The notes under the pieces: model-generated | Databases searched by the model: none | The model's input: only the letters and a program-made list of their open reading frames with translations | What the model was told of the DNA's origin: nothing | In this document: in pieces, positions 25,780 to 34,770 of the stretch | Position numbering within the stretch: the first letter of the stretch is position 1 | Layout of the letters: every line of letters starts with the position of its first letter | Position numbers and translations under genes: made by a program | Assembly: GCA_963741755.1 (NCBI GenBank) | Contig: CAVUJG010000014.1 | Span: 46,793 to 110,792, forward strand | From: Sva-07 sp963741755 | Lineage (GTDB): Bacteria; Actinomycetota; Acidimicrobiia; Acidimicrobiales; Ilumatobacteraceae | DNA: 64,000 nucleotides | Direction of reading: 5' to 3'

Positions 25780-28700
25780 ATGTCGCTCGCACCCGACCGC
25801 ACCGCTGACGGCACGATCGGACTCGGTCGCCTGTTCACCTCGGCCGGGGTCGACCCCTACGACGAAGTCGTCTGGGAGCGGCGTGACGCTCGCATCACGA
25901 ATTGGCTCGACGGGTCCGTCGCCTTCGAGCAGCTCGGCGTCGAGTTCCCGGCGACCTGGTCGTTGAACGCCACGAACATCGTCACGCAGAAGTACTTCCG
26001 GGGCGCGATCGGTACACCCGAGCGGGAATGGTCGCTCAAGCAGGTGGTCGACCGGATCGTCGACACGATCACCGAGTGGGGCGTTGCCGACGGCTACTTC
26101 GACGGTGACGAGGCGGCGGCGTTCCGCGCCGAACTGAAGTACATCCTCGTCACACAGCGAGCCGCCTTCAACAGTCCGGTCTGGTTCAACATCGGCGTAC
26201 GCGGTGTGCCACAGCAGGCAAGCGCGTGCTTCATTCTGGCTGTCGACGACGAGATGCCGTCGATCCTCAACTGGTACCGCGAGGAGGGCCTGATCTTCAA
26301 GGGTGGCTCGGGTGCCGGGGTCAATCTGTCACGGATCCGTTCGTCGTTCGAGCCGCTCGAGGGCGGCGGGACTGCGTCAGGTCCGGTCAGCTTCATGCGC
26401 GGTGCCGATGCTTCGGCGGGCACGATCAAGTCGGGTGGCAAGACGCGACGCGCCGCCAAGATGGTGATCCTCGACGCCGACCACCCCGACATCGAGCAGT
26501 TCGTGTGGACGAAAGCGATCGAGGAGCGCAAGGCGCGGGTGCTCGCAGATGCCGGCTTCGACATGGGCCTCGATGGCGTCGACTCGTTCTCGGTGCAGTA
26601 CCAGAACGCCAACAACTCGGTCCGGGTGACCGACGAGTTCATGCAGGCCGTCGTCGACGACGCCGATTGGAACCTGACCGCCGTGACCACGGGCGAGGTG
26701 CTGCGCACCGTGAAGGCCCGCCAGCTGTGGCGCGAGATCGCCGAAGCCGCCTGGGAATGCGCCGACCCGGGCCTGCAGTTCGACACCACGATCAACCGCT
26801 GGCACACCGCCCCCAACCACGGCCGCATCACGGCCAGTAACCCTTGTTTCACTGGTGATTCGCTGGTCCATACCGACAAGGGCCTGATTCGTTTCGACGA
26901 GTTGTTCGCCAGGGCGAACATCGGCGAAGAGTTCCAGGTGTGGACGCACGACGTCACCAACCTCGACGCGCCGGTTGACGAGATGCACCTCACCACACCC
27001 GAAGCGTTCATGATCACCGGCAAGAAGCCGGTCCAGCGGCTCCGGTTCAGCAACGGGATGGAGCTGCGGTGCACGCCGACGCACCGCATCTTCACACTCA
27101 ACCGTGGGTATGTCGAGGCCGAAGCGCTCACTGCCGACGACCGCGTCCGATCGTTGGACCTCGCAGCTCCGGCGGTCAGTGCCGACTGGGCGATCCCGGT
27201 GCACACCGACTGGGAGCACTACCGGGCGAAGGGCGATCGTGATCTCCCACTTCGACTCCCTGACGTCTGGAACGACACATTTGCCCACTACATCGGTTGG
27301 CTTGTGGGCGACGGATCGACGTCTGGTACGTCGACAGTGACGATCTACGGCTCTGCGGAGGATCGTGACGAGATACTGCCTGCGCATCAGGAGTTGCTCG
27401 AAGACATCAATGACGGACGGCCGATCAAGCTGAGCGAGCAGGCCAACGGCACCGTCCAGCTCCGTCTCACTCGGCGCCCGCTGAAGAAGTTCGTCGAAGC
27501 GCTCGGCGTGGCGTCGGTGACCGGCGAGCACAAGACCGTCCCGTGGGCGATCGAGCAGGCGCCGCCGGAGATCGTCGCAGCATTTCTCCGTGGCCTGTTC
27601 GATGCCGACGGTTGTGCCGTGTGCAACCCCGAGAAGGGCTCCTACGTCGGGCTCGGGTCGATCTCGGTCGAGTTGCTGCGCGGTGTACAGCGCCTGCTCT
27701 CGACCTTTGGGATCACCTCGCGCATGTACAACGTTCGCCGACCGGGTGCATCGCACTTCTCGTACGAGCGCAAGGACGGGACCGTGGCGAACTACGAGTC
27801 GAAGGCGTCTTACGATCTGCGCCTCACGGGCCGCAGCATGCAACGGTTTGCTGCCGAGATCGGATTCTCGCTGTCGCGTAAGTCGGACACACTGCGCGAC
27901 GCCGTCATCGGCCACGAGACCTACGACGTCGACACTTCGATCCGACTCGTCGAGCGGTCCGACGAGGGCATCGAGCTCACGTACAACCTGTCTGAGCCTC
28001 GCAACCACTCCTACGTCGTGAACGGCGTCGTGGTTCGCAACTGCAGCGAGTATTTCCACGTCGACAACAGCGCATGCAACCTCGCGTCGATCAATCTGCT
28101 GAAGTACCTGCAGGACGACGGGGGGTTCGACGTGGGGGCGTTCACGCACACCGTCGACACGGTGTTCACGGCGCAGGAGATCCTCGTCGGGCGTGCCGAC
28201 TACCCGACCGAGAAGATCGGCGACACGACCCGGGCGTTGCGCCAGCTCGGCCTCGGCTACGCCAACCTCGGGGCGCTGCTGATGGCGCTCGGGTTGCCCT
28301 ACGACTCCGACGACGGCCGCGCCTGGGCGGCGGCGATCACGTCATTGATGACCGGATCGGCGTATGCCGCCAGCGCCCGAACGGCCGCCCGGGTTGGCCC
28401 GTTCGACGGGTTCGCGTCGGATTCCGATGCGATGCTCCGTGTGCTCGAGATGCACCAGGAGGCAAACGATCGGCTCGCGGAGAACGATGCCCTCCCCGAC
28501 GATCTGGTCGACGCGGCCGCCGACGCATGGGAGCGGGCGATCAGCGACGCCAACCGTCATGGCGTCCGCAACAGCCAGTCCACCGTTCTGGCGCCGACCG
28601 GCACGATCGGCCTGGCCATGGACTGCGACACGACGGGCATCGAGCCCGACCTCGCGCTCGTCAAGACCAAGAAGCTGGTTGGCGGCGGCACGATGTCGAT

Positions 28701-29781
28701 CGTCAACCAGACCATTCCGCGGGCGCTTCGCCGGCTCGGCTACACGCCAGAGCAGGTCGACGACATCGTCGCCTACATCGACGACAACATGTCGGTGCTC
28801 GGCGCTCCCCACCTCGCCGCCGAGCATCTCCCGGTGTTCGCCTGCTCGATGGGTGACAACACCATCCACTACGAGGGCCACATCCGCATGATGGGCGCGG
28901 TGCAGCCCTTCCTCAGTGGAGGGATCTCGAAGACCGCCAACATGCCCGAAGACGTCACGGTCGAGGACGTCGAGGGGCTGCACATGTTGGCGTGGGAGCT
29001 CGGGTTGAAGTCGGTTGCGATCTATCGCGACAACTGCAAGCTCGGCCAGCCGCTCTCGTCGTCGAAGGGCAAATCGACCGAACTCGCAGCGCCCGCTGCG
29101 GTCGAAGCCGGTGTGCAGCAGGTGATCGAGCGCATCGTGCATCATCCGGTGCGCCAGAAGATGCCGCGGACGCGCCGCGGTCGCACCTTCGAGTTCCGGG
29201 TGGCCGACTGCAAGGGCTTCGCCACGATCGGCGAGTACGACAGCGGCCAGCCGGGCGAGATCTTCCTCACCGTGTCGAAGCAGGGCTCCACCATGGCGGG
29301 CGTGATGGATGCGTTCGCCAAGTCCGTCTCGTATGGCCTGCAGTACGGCGTTCCGCTGCGGGCGTTCGTCGAGGCGTTCACCAACATGCGCTTCGAGCCC
29401 GCCGGCATGACCGACGACCCCGACATCCGCTTCGCCTCGTCGATCATGGACTACCTGTTCCGGCGGTTGGCCATCGAGTACATGACCTACGACGAGCGAG
29501 CCGAACTCGGCATCTTCTCCGTCGACGAACGGCTGCAGCCGACGTTGCCCGGCGTCGAAGAGGCGGTGACGGTCACCAACCAGGGGTCCGATCTCGCGCC
29601 CGACCCGAAGTCGGACGACACGGGCCAACTGTCGTTCGCGACGGCTCGCGACGACACTCCCGCACAGGGCATGGTCAGGCCGAGCGATGCGCCGATGTGC
29701 ATGCAGTGCGGCGTCACGATGATGCGCTCGGGAAGTTGCTACGTCTGCACGTCGTGCGGCAGCACCAGCGGCTGCAGCTGA
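25780..29781 (+). CDS. nrdJ: Adenosylcobalamin-dependent (class II) ribonucleoside-diphosphate reductase, intein-containing
   Basis: The 1333-residue precursor comprises a 934-residue NrdJ interrupted by a 399-residue intein (residues 356-754). NrdJ reduces ribonucleotides using adenosylcobalamin. Visible parts are AAFNSPVWFNIGV, FKGGSGAGVNLSRIRS, the catalytic loop ASNP|CSEYFHVDNSACN split by the intein, APTGTIGLAMDCDTTGIEPD and a C-terminal cysteine-rich tail (CMQCGVTMMRSGSCYVC ... CGSTSGCS) for redox relay or zinc. ATG 25780 follows GGAGGA by 6 nt; ATG 25739 lacks such a site. NrdR and possibly DnaA are likely regulators. No class I reductase genes are in the window. Confidence 0.96.
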   Translation: MSLAPDRTADGTIGLGRLFTSAGVDPYDEVVWERRDARITNWLDGSVAFEQLGVEFPATWSLNATNIVTQKYFRGAIGTPEREWSLKQVVDRIVDTITEWGVADGYFDGDEAAAFRAELKYILVTQRAAFNSPVWFNIGVRGVPQQASACFILAVDDEMPSILNWYREEGLIFKGGSGAGVNLSRIRSSFEPLEGGGTASGPVSFMRGADASAGTIKSGGKTRRAAKMVILDADHPDIEQFVWTKAIEERKARVLADAGFDMGLDGVDSFSVQYQNANNSVRVTDEFMQAVVDDADWNLTAVTTGEVLRTVKARQLWREIAEAAWECADPGLQFDTTINRWHTAPNHGRITASNPCFTGDSLVHTDKGLIRFDELFARANIGEEFQVWTHDVTNLDAPVDEMHLTTPEAFMITGKKPVQRLRFSNGMELRCTPTHRIFTLNRGYVEAEALTADDRVRSLDLAAPAVSADWAIPVHTDWEHYRAKGDRDLPLRLPDVWNDTFAHYIGWLVGDGSTSGTSTVTIYGSAEDRDEILPAHQELLEDINDGRPIKLSEQANGTVQLRLTRRPLKKFVEALGVASVTGEHKTVPWAIEQAPPEIVAAFLRGLFDADGCAVCNPEKGSYVGLGSISVELLRGVQRLLSTFGITSRMYNVRRPGASHFSYERKDGTVANYESKASYDLRLTGRSMQRFAAEIGFSLSRKSDTLRDAVIGHETYDVDTSIRLVERSDEGIELTYNLSEPRNHSYVVNGVVVRNCSEYFHVDNSACNLASINLLKYLQDDGGFDVGAFTHTVDTVFTAQEILVGRADYPTEKIGDTTRALRQLGLGYANLGALLMALGLPYDSDDGRAWAAAITSLMTGSAYAASARTAARVGPFDGFASDSDAMLRVLEMHQEANDRLAENDALPDDLVDAAADAWERAISDANRHGVRNSQSTVLAPTGTIGLAMDCDTTGIEPDLALVKTKKLVGGGTMSIVNQTIPRALRRLGYTPEQVDDIVAYIDDNMSVLGAPHLAAEHLPVFACSMGDNTIHYEGHIRMMGAVQPFLSGGISKTANMPEDVTVEDVEGLHMLAWELGLKSVAIYRDNCKLGQPLSSSKGKSTELAAPAAVEAGVQQVIERIVHHPVRQKMPRTRRGRTFEFRVADCKGFATIGEYDSGQPGEIFLTVSKQGSTMAGVMDAFAKSVSYGLQYGVPLRAFVEAFTNMRFEPAGMTDDPDIRFASSIMDYLFRRLAIEYMTYDERAELGIFSVDERLQPTLPGVEEAVTVTNQGSDLAPDPKSDDTGQLSFATARDDTPAQGMVRPSDAPMCMQCGVTMMRSGSCYVCTSCGSTSGCS
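26845..28041 (+). other. Intein with LAGLIDADG homing endonuclease inside NrdJ
   Basis: The element starts with Cys1 (CFTGDSLVHTDKGLIRFDEL, block A), has the block B threonine-histidine motif (LRCTPTHRIFTLN), and two LAGLIDADG-type motifs (YIGWLVGDGST near residue 503; FLRGLFDADGCA near 605). It ends NHSYVVNGVVVRN before extein Cys755. All key splicing residues are present: Cys1, the block B His, terminal Asn and Cys+1. The penultimate residue is Arg, where His is usual. The insertion lies directly before the NrdJ active-site cysteine (NP^CSE), so activity depends on splicing. Confidence 0.93.
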
Positions 29782-29814
29782 GATCGGCGACGAGCCGACC
29801 ACTACCGTCGGCGC

Positions 29815-30609
29815 ATGAGCGATGCCGAACGTGAACTGATTCGCTATCACGCCGAGGGCAGGGTCGGCGTGATCACCATCGACCGACCGGAGAAGCGCAA
29901 CGCGATGACGTACGCCATGCTCGGCGACTTCATCGAGACCGTCGGGCGCGCCGACGCCGATCCCGACACCGTGGTGCTCGTGATCACCGGCGTGCCCGGC
30001 GCGTTCTGTGCCGGCACCGATCTCGCCGATCTCGCCACGGTTCCCGGTGAGACGCGCGGCCTTCGAGGATCGGCTGAGGAGAAGCACAAGTGGTGGCCGA
30101 TCGCGCAGGCTCGCAAGCCCACGATCGGGGCGATCGACGGTCCGGCCGTGGGGATGGGGGCGGAGTTCTCGTCGCAGTGCGACATCCGGCTCGCGAGCAC
30201 GCAGGCACGCTTCGCCTGGAACTTCGTCCACCGCGGCCTGGTCCCTGACACCGGGGCCGGCACGTGGCTGCTTCCGCGGATCGTTGGCCTGCAACCTGCG
30301 CTGAAGCTGCTCTACACCGGTGAGATGATCGACGCTGACACGGCGCTCGCGCTCGGCTATGTCGTCGACGTACTCCCGAGCGACGACCTGCTCCCGGCCG
30401 CAATGGAGCTGGCGAACACCATCGCGGCCGGCTCGCCGCACAGCCTCGGCCTGATCAAGTCGCTCGTGCACGAGGGCCTCACCGCTCCGATCGGCGAGCA
30501 CATGGAACGTCACACCACGGCGCTCGCAGCGTGCTTCAAGAGCGACGACCATCGAGAGGGCGTCGCGTCGTTCCTCGAACGTCGCCCCGCCGAGTTCACC
30601 GGCCGCTGA
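29815..30609 (+). CDS. Enoyl-CoA hydratase/isomerase family protein
   Basis: The 264-residue crotonase-fold protein has RVGVITIDRPEKRNAM at the N-terminus and oxyanion-hole segments GAFCAGTDLADL and GAIDGPAVGMGAEF, plus RFAWNFVHRGLVPDTGAGTWLL. The usual catalytic Glu positions are occupied by non-standard residues in part, so hydratase, isomerase or another crotonase activity is possible. ATG 29815 follows TACCGT by 6 nt (leaderless). It is monocistronic, flanked downstream by repeat A. Confidence 0.88.
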   Translation: MSDAERELIRYHAEGRVGVITIDRPEKRNAMTYAMLGDFIETVGRADADPDTVVLVITGVPGAFCAGTDLADLATVPGETRGLRGSAEEKHKWWPIAQARKPTIGAIDGPAVGMGAEFSSQCDIRLASTQARFAWNFVHRGLVPDTGAGTWLLPRIVGLQPALKLLYTGEMIDADTALALGYVVDVLPSDDLLPAAMELANTIAAGSPHSLGLIKSLVHEGLTAPIGEHMERHTTALAACFKSDDHREGVASFLERRPAEFTGR

Positions 30610-30635
30610 CGTCACTGGCCTCGTCCCCACGAGTG

Positions 30636-30736
30636 CGATGAGCGAAGCCGACCGTATCGGCGGTTTGGCTCATCGAGAGTGCTGCGGTCCGGCTTGCGAT
30701 GAGCGAAGCGACCGTATGCGGCGGTTTTGCTCATCG
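30636..30736. repeat. Palindromic repeat family A, two tandem copies
   Basis: Copies lie at 30636-30675 and 30697-30736, with a 61-bp period. The first has one extra C in the left arm. The spacer (AGAGTGCTGCGGTCCGGCTT) differs from those of the other arrays. The array lies after the enoyl-CoA hydratase stop. Confidence 0.9.
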
Positions 30737-30777
30737 CTCGACGAGCGCTGGCGGCGGGAATGGCTTAGGTTGCACCC

Positions 30778-31033
30778 GTGGTCGAGATCACGGACGAAGA
30801 ACTCGAAGCCGAGGCGCTCGCGGCCGACCCCGACGTGCTCGTCGACGCTGATGCCGAACCGTTCGGCGGGAACGGTCGGTGGTCTGCTGCCCGAGTGGTA
30901 CATGCCGATCGGCGGGCCGGTGCGAAGGACTCGAACCCGTCGCGTCGTCGTTGCGGGCATCATCGTGTCGCTGATCGTGGTCAACGGCGCGGGCCTGTGT
31001 GTCACCTATGGCCTTCCGGAAATCGCGTGGTGA
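30778..31033 (+). pseudogene. Small single-pass membrane protein, probable frameshift near 30875
   Basis: The first frame from GTG 30778 reads VEITDEELEAEALAADPDVL, and a second frame from about 30885 reads GLLPEWYMPIGGPVRR, a transmembrane helix (VVVAGIIVSLIVVNGAGLCV) and TYGLPEIAW. Joined, they make an acidic, roughly 85-residue protein with one C-terminal helix. GTG 30778 follows TAGGTT by 6 nt, the leaderless signal used by other genes here, which supports a real gene. The function is unknown, and the frameshift may be a sequence error. Confidence 0.5.
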
Positions 31034-31057
31034 CCGGCGTGTCTGTTGCTGCCCGAT

Positions 31058-31071
31058 CGAACGTGTGTGCG
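31058..31071. promoter_or_regulatory. Candidate LexA box at the helicase promoter
   Basis: CGAACGTGTGTGCG matches CGAAC-N4-GTTCG at 9 of 10 fixed positions. It overlaps the -35 position implied by TAAGGT (31090-31095), 6 nt before the helicase ATG. Confidence 0.5.
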
Positions 31072-31101
31072 ATGCGAGAGGTCATTCGGTAAGGTCGCCG
31101 C

Positions 31102-33981
31102 ATGGCGATCGCGTGCGCGTACTGCAACGGGGAACACGAGACCCCGGCCCAGGTTCGCCAGTGTTGGAACGACGGCGGACGCCAAGAGGTGGCGCTTGCG
31201 GACGACCCGATTCCGCATCCGGCCGACTCGCTGTTCGACACCGAACCGCCGGCCAGTGCCACGCGTGCGCCCGTTGCTGGCCGCCGTAGTGCTCAGGTCT
31301 CCGTACCGATCGAGCGGGGCGTGGCGGTAGCTGGTGCCGGCCCCGACATTCTCGGTCGCCATCTGCTGATCGAGCCGGGCGGCGACATCGCCGAGCCGTG
31401 GGCAGGCTGTGATCGCCTCGTGATCGACGAGACCACGCTGTCGGCCCCAGCACGAGCGCTCGCCCGCTTGCGACGCGCACATCATTCGGCGACTCGTCTG
31501 GTGATCGAACTCGGTGCGGCGTTCGATCGCGAGCCGATGCTGATGACCGAGGCGGCGCCGTACGAACTCGGCCCCACGTTCCAGTTCGAACTCGAAGAAC
31601 TCCATCACCTGGTCTGGGTGAACACCGTCGACGCTCGCGATCCCGAACGCTCGGTGTGGCTCGCGCTCGATCGGGCGGTCGCCGCGGGCGCACGTGCGGT
31701 GGATCCCGACGCGATCGGCGACATCACGCTGCCCGACGGCACGACGGTGTGGCTCGACGGTGGCCCGGTTCGCCACGTCGACCCGATCGATGGGGTGCCG
31801 GTCATCCACGCGGTCGCCGTCGAGCACCGGTCGATGGCCGTTCCGTCAGCGAACGTCTCGGCCGCCGACCTCGCTCCCGACCAGCTCGCCGCGGTCACCC
31901 ACGCGGGCGGCGGAGCGCGCATCATCGCCCCGGCGGGCTCCGGCAAGACCCGCGTCCTCACCGAGCGGGCCCGCCATCTGCTCACGACCTGGAACCTGCC
32001 CCCGAGCGCCGTCAGTCTCGTGGCCTTCAACAAGCGGGCGCAGGAGGAGATGGTCGAGCGGACCCGAGACCTCCCCGGGCTGCAGGTGCGCACGCTCAAC
32101 GCGATCGCGCTGGCGATCGTCAACGGCTCGCCGCCGTTCGCGCCCCAGCCGCAGTCGTGGCGCACGATCGACGAACCCGATGTGCGCCGAATCATCGGCG
32201 ACCTCGTCGATTTCCCTCGGCGCCGCAACAGCGACCCGATCGGTCCGTGGATCGAAGCGCTCACCGTCATCCGCCTCGGGCTCGTCGATCCCGACGAAGC
32301 CGAAGGCCGCTACGACGGCGACGTCGACGGGCTCGCTGCAACGTGGCCCGCGTACCGCAAGATGCTCGAGCGGCGAGGGGCGGTCGACTTCGATGACCAG
32401 ATCTACCGGGCGCTGCTCGTGCTGCTGCGCGACCCGACCGCTCGCCGCACGGCGCAGCGGGCGTGTCGAGTGATGCTGGTCGACGAATTCCAGGACCTCA
32501 CGCCGGCGCACCTGCTGCTGATTCGCCTGCTGTCGGCGCCGGGTGGAGCGGTGTTCGGCGTGGGCGACGACGATCAGACGATCTACGGCTACAACGGCGC
32601 CGACCCGGCCTGGCTGATCGACTTCGCCGAGCTCTTCCCCGGCTCGGGTGAACACCCGCTCGAAGTGAACTATCGCTGCCCGGCCGGCGTGGTCGATGTG
32701 GTCGACCGGTTGCTGCGGCACAACCAGCGCCGAGTCGCCAAGACGATCCGGGCGGCATCGACCGACGGCGGCGGATGGTCGGTCGACACCAACGTCGACG
32801 CGGTCGGCGCCTCAGCTCGTGCGGTCGAGGAGGCCATTGCGGGCGGTGCTGCGGCGTCCGACATCGCCGTGCTCACCCGGGTCAACGCGTTGCTCGCACC
32901 AGTGCAGGTGGCACTGGTGGTCGCGGGTGTGCCGATCGCCGGGGGAGTGGGCCTCGAGTTCGCCGACCGCACAGCCGTGCGCACCGTGCTCGCGTGGTTG
33001 CGGCTGGCCACGGCGGGACGTGGAGGTGTGTTCGCCGCCGACGACATTCGTGAGGCATTACGGCGACCGTCGCGATCGTTCCATCCGCGTATCACCGACT
33101 GGGTCAGCGAGCAGTCGTCCGTCGTCGAGCTCAACAAGCTCGCCGCTCGCCTCACCAACGAGCGTGATGCCGAGCGCGTCGTCGACTTCGCCGCCGACGT
33201 CCAGCAGCTCCAGAAGCTCGTCGCCACGGGCGCAACGACATCGGACCTGGTGCTGACGCTGATCGACGACATCGGGTTGGCGGGTTCGGTCGCCTCCCTC
33301 GATGCCAACCGACGGGGCATGAACCGTTCCGCCCAGGGCGACGACCTCACCGCAGTGACGCACCTCGCCGCGTTGCACGACGACCCGAACACCTTCGAGC
33401 GTTGGATGCGCAGCCAGCTCGCCGTGAAGCGGGCACCGGGCGGCGTGCTGCTGTCCACCGTGCATCGGGTGAAGGGCCAGGAGTGGCCGCACGTGATCGT
33501 GCACCTGGCCGACGCCGACCAGTATCCGCATCGGCTGGCCGACGACGTCGAGGAGGAGCGCCGCCTGTTCCACGTGGCCGTCACGCGCGCCAGCCGACAT
33601 GCCACGATCGTCACCGGCCCACACCCGAGCCCGTTCGTCGCCGAGCTCACCACCGAGCCGTCGCCCGCTCGAGTCGTGTCGTCGCACCGTCCCGAGCCGG
33701 TCGCCGCTCGCGCCCGCAGCACGGCCGGCTCCACCGCAGGCGACCCGGCGGCCGACCTCGACGCGGCCGGCCAGCAACGGTTCGCCGCGCTGCGTGACCT
33801 CCGCAACGAATTGCGAGATGGGAAGCCTGCGTACGTCGTGTTCGACAACAAGACGCTGGCCGCCATTGCCCGCCAGGCGCCGACCACGCTGCGCGATCTC
33901 GGGCGGATCTCCGGCATCGGCCCAGCCAAGCTCGAACGCTACGGCGATGCCGTCATCGCGCTCATGCAACGCCAGACCTGA
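31102..33981 (+). CDS. UvrD/Rep-type superfamily I helicase with C-terminal HRDC domain
   Basis: The 959-residue protein has a small N-terminal Cys/His element (CAYCNGEHETPAQVRQCW), then about 230 residues I cannot assign. The UvrD-like core starts with LAPDQLAAVTHAGG, Walker A APAGSGKTRVL (near residue 276), LVDEFQDLTPAHLLL, GDDDQTIYGYNGAD, VNYRCP and LLSTVHRVKGQEWPHVIV. A C-terminal HRDC domain (NKTLAAIARQAPTTLRDLG, ISGIGPAKLERYG) resembles RecQ-type tails. It should be a 3'-5' DNA translocase in repair, and SOS control is suggested by the upstream site. ATG 31102 follows TAAGGT by 6 nt. It is not canonical UvrD1 or PcrA because of the N-terminal extension. Confidence 0.9.
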   Translation: MAIACAYCNGEHETPAQVRQCWNDGGRQEVALADDPIPHPADSLFDTEPPASATRAPVAGRRSAQVSVPIERGVAVAGAGPDILGRHLLIEPGGDIAEPWAGCDRLVIDETTLSAPARALARLRRAHHSATRLVIELGAAFDREPMLMTEAAPYELGPTFQFELEELHHLVWVNTVDARDPERSVWLALDRAVAAGARAVDPDAIGDITLPDGTTVWLDGGPVRHVDPIDGVPVIHAVAVEHRSMAVPSANVSAADLAPDQLAAVTHAGGGARIIAPAGSGKTRVLTERARHLLTTWNLPPSAVSLVAFNKRAQEEMVERTRDLPGLQVRTLNAIALAIVNGSPPFAPQPQSWRTIDEPDVRRIIGDLVDFPRRRNSDPIGPWIEALTVIRLGLVDPDEAEGRYDGDVDGLAATWPAYRKMLERRGAVDFDDQIYRALLVLLRDPTARRTAQRACRVMLVDEFQDLTPAHLLLIRLLSAPGGAVFGVGDDDQTIYGYNGADPAWLIDFAELFPGSGEHPLEVNYRCPAGVVDVVDRLLRHNQRRVAKTIRAASTDGGGWSVDTNVDAVGASARAVEEAIAGGAAASDIAVLTRVNALLAPVQVALVVAGVPIAGGVGLEFADRTAVRTVLAWLRLATAGRGGVFAADDIREALRRPSRSFHPRITDWVSEQSSVVELNKLAARLTNERDAERVVDFAADVQQLQKLVATGATTSDLVLTLIDDIGLAGSVASLDANRRGMNRSAQGDDLTAVTHLAALHDDPNTFERWMRSQLAVKRAPGGVLLSTVHRVKGQEWPHVIVHLADADQYPHRLADDVEEERRLFHVAVTRASRHATIVTGPHPSPFVAELTTEPSPARVVSSHRPEPVAARARSTAGSTAGDPAADLDAAGQQRFAALRDLRNELRDGKPAYVVFDNKTLAAIARQAPTTLRDLGRISGIGPAKLERYGDAVIALMQRQT

Positions 33982-33984
33982 TCG

Positions 33985-34049
33985 TGGTTCCCGGAGCCCG
34001 GGCCTCGGGGAACCACGGTGGTTCCCGGAGACCTGGGCTCGGGGAACCA
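33985..34049. repeat. Palindromic repeat family B, two copies
   Basis: Copies lie at 33985-34015 and 34019-34049, in direct tandem. Arms are TGGTTCCCGGAG / CTCGGGGAACCA around a CCCGGG-like core. They lie 3 bp after the helicase stop, where they could terminate transcription. Confidence 0.85.
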
Positions 34050-34096
34050 GGTGGTCCGCGGAAGGTGACGGTCCGAATGGGGGTACGGTGAACGAC

Positions 34097-34753
34097 GTGA
34101 GCGCTGTCCCCACCCCGTATCTCGCAATGGCGAGACCCGTGTGGCGCGGCAGGATGCACTCGTGGGCGTTCTTCGCATCGATCCCTGCTGGTATCGCCCT
34201 GATCGCTGTCGCGCAAGGCGCGGCCGGCACGGTCGGCGCAGCGATCTACTCGGCAACGTTGCTGCTGCTCTTCGGAACCTCCGCCGCATACCACCGCCTC
34301 GCGCAATCCGAGCGGGCCCGTTCGATCATGCAGCGGCTCGACCACTCGATGATCTATCTCCTCATCGCCGGCACGTACGTGCCGTTGTGTCTGGTGGCGT
34401 TACCTCCGGCGTGGGGTATCCCGATGCTCGCGATCGTCGGCACCCTCGCCGCCGTCGGCATGCTGCTCAAGCTCGCGTTCTTCCACGGAGCCCGGTACGT
34501 CTCGTACTCGTTGTACATCGTGATGGGCTGGGTCGCGCTCGTCGCCACACCCGTGCTCGTCACCAGCCTGACCGGCACGCAGCTCGCCCTCATCATCGCC
34601 GGTGGCGTCGCGTACACCGTCGGGTTCCCCGTGTTGCTCACGCATCGACCGAACCCGTGGCCGGCCACTTTCGGGTACCACGAAGTGTGGCACCTGCTGA
34701 CCGTGGTGGCCGCCGCGCTGCACTTCGCCGCTGTGGCTGACGTTCTCGCCTAG
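34097..34753 (+). CDS. Hemolysin III / PAQR-family seven-helix membrane protein
   Basis: The 218-residue protein has about seven transmembrane helices and the PAQR/HlyIII metal-site signatures: TSAAYHRL (first His), LDHSMIYLLIAGTYVPL (Asp/His helix) and GYHEVWHLLTVVAAALHF (paired His near the C-terminus). In eukaryotic relatives these residues bind zinc; the bacterial role is unsettled and hemolysin is only a historical name. GTG 34097 was chosen because TACGGT lies 7 nt upstream; GTG 34088 is an alternative. Confidence 0.92.
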   Translation: MSAVPTPYLAMARPVWRGRMHSWAFFASIPAGIALIAVAQGAAGTVGAAIYSATLLLLFGTSAAYHRLAQSERARSIMQRLDHSMIYLLIAGTYVPLCLVALPPAWGIPMLAIVGTLAAVGMLLKLAFFHGARYVSYSLYIVMGWVALVATPVLVTSLTGTQLALIIAGGVAYTVGFPVLLTHRPNPWPATFGYHEVWHLLTVVAAALHFAAVADVLA

Positions 34754-34770
34754 GAACGAGACGGACGGCC

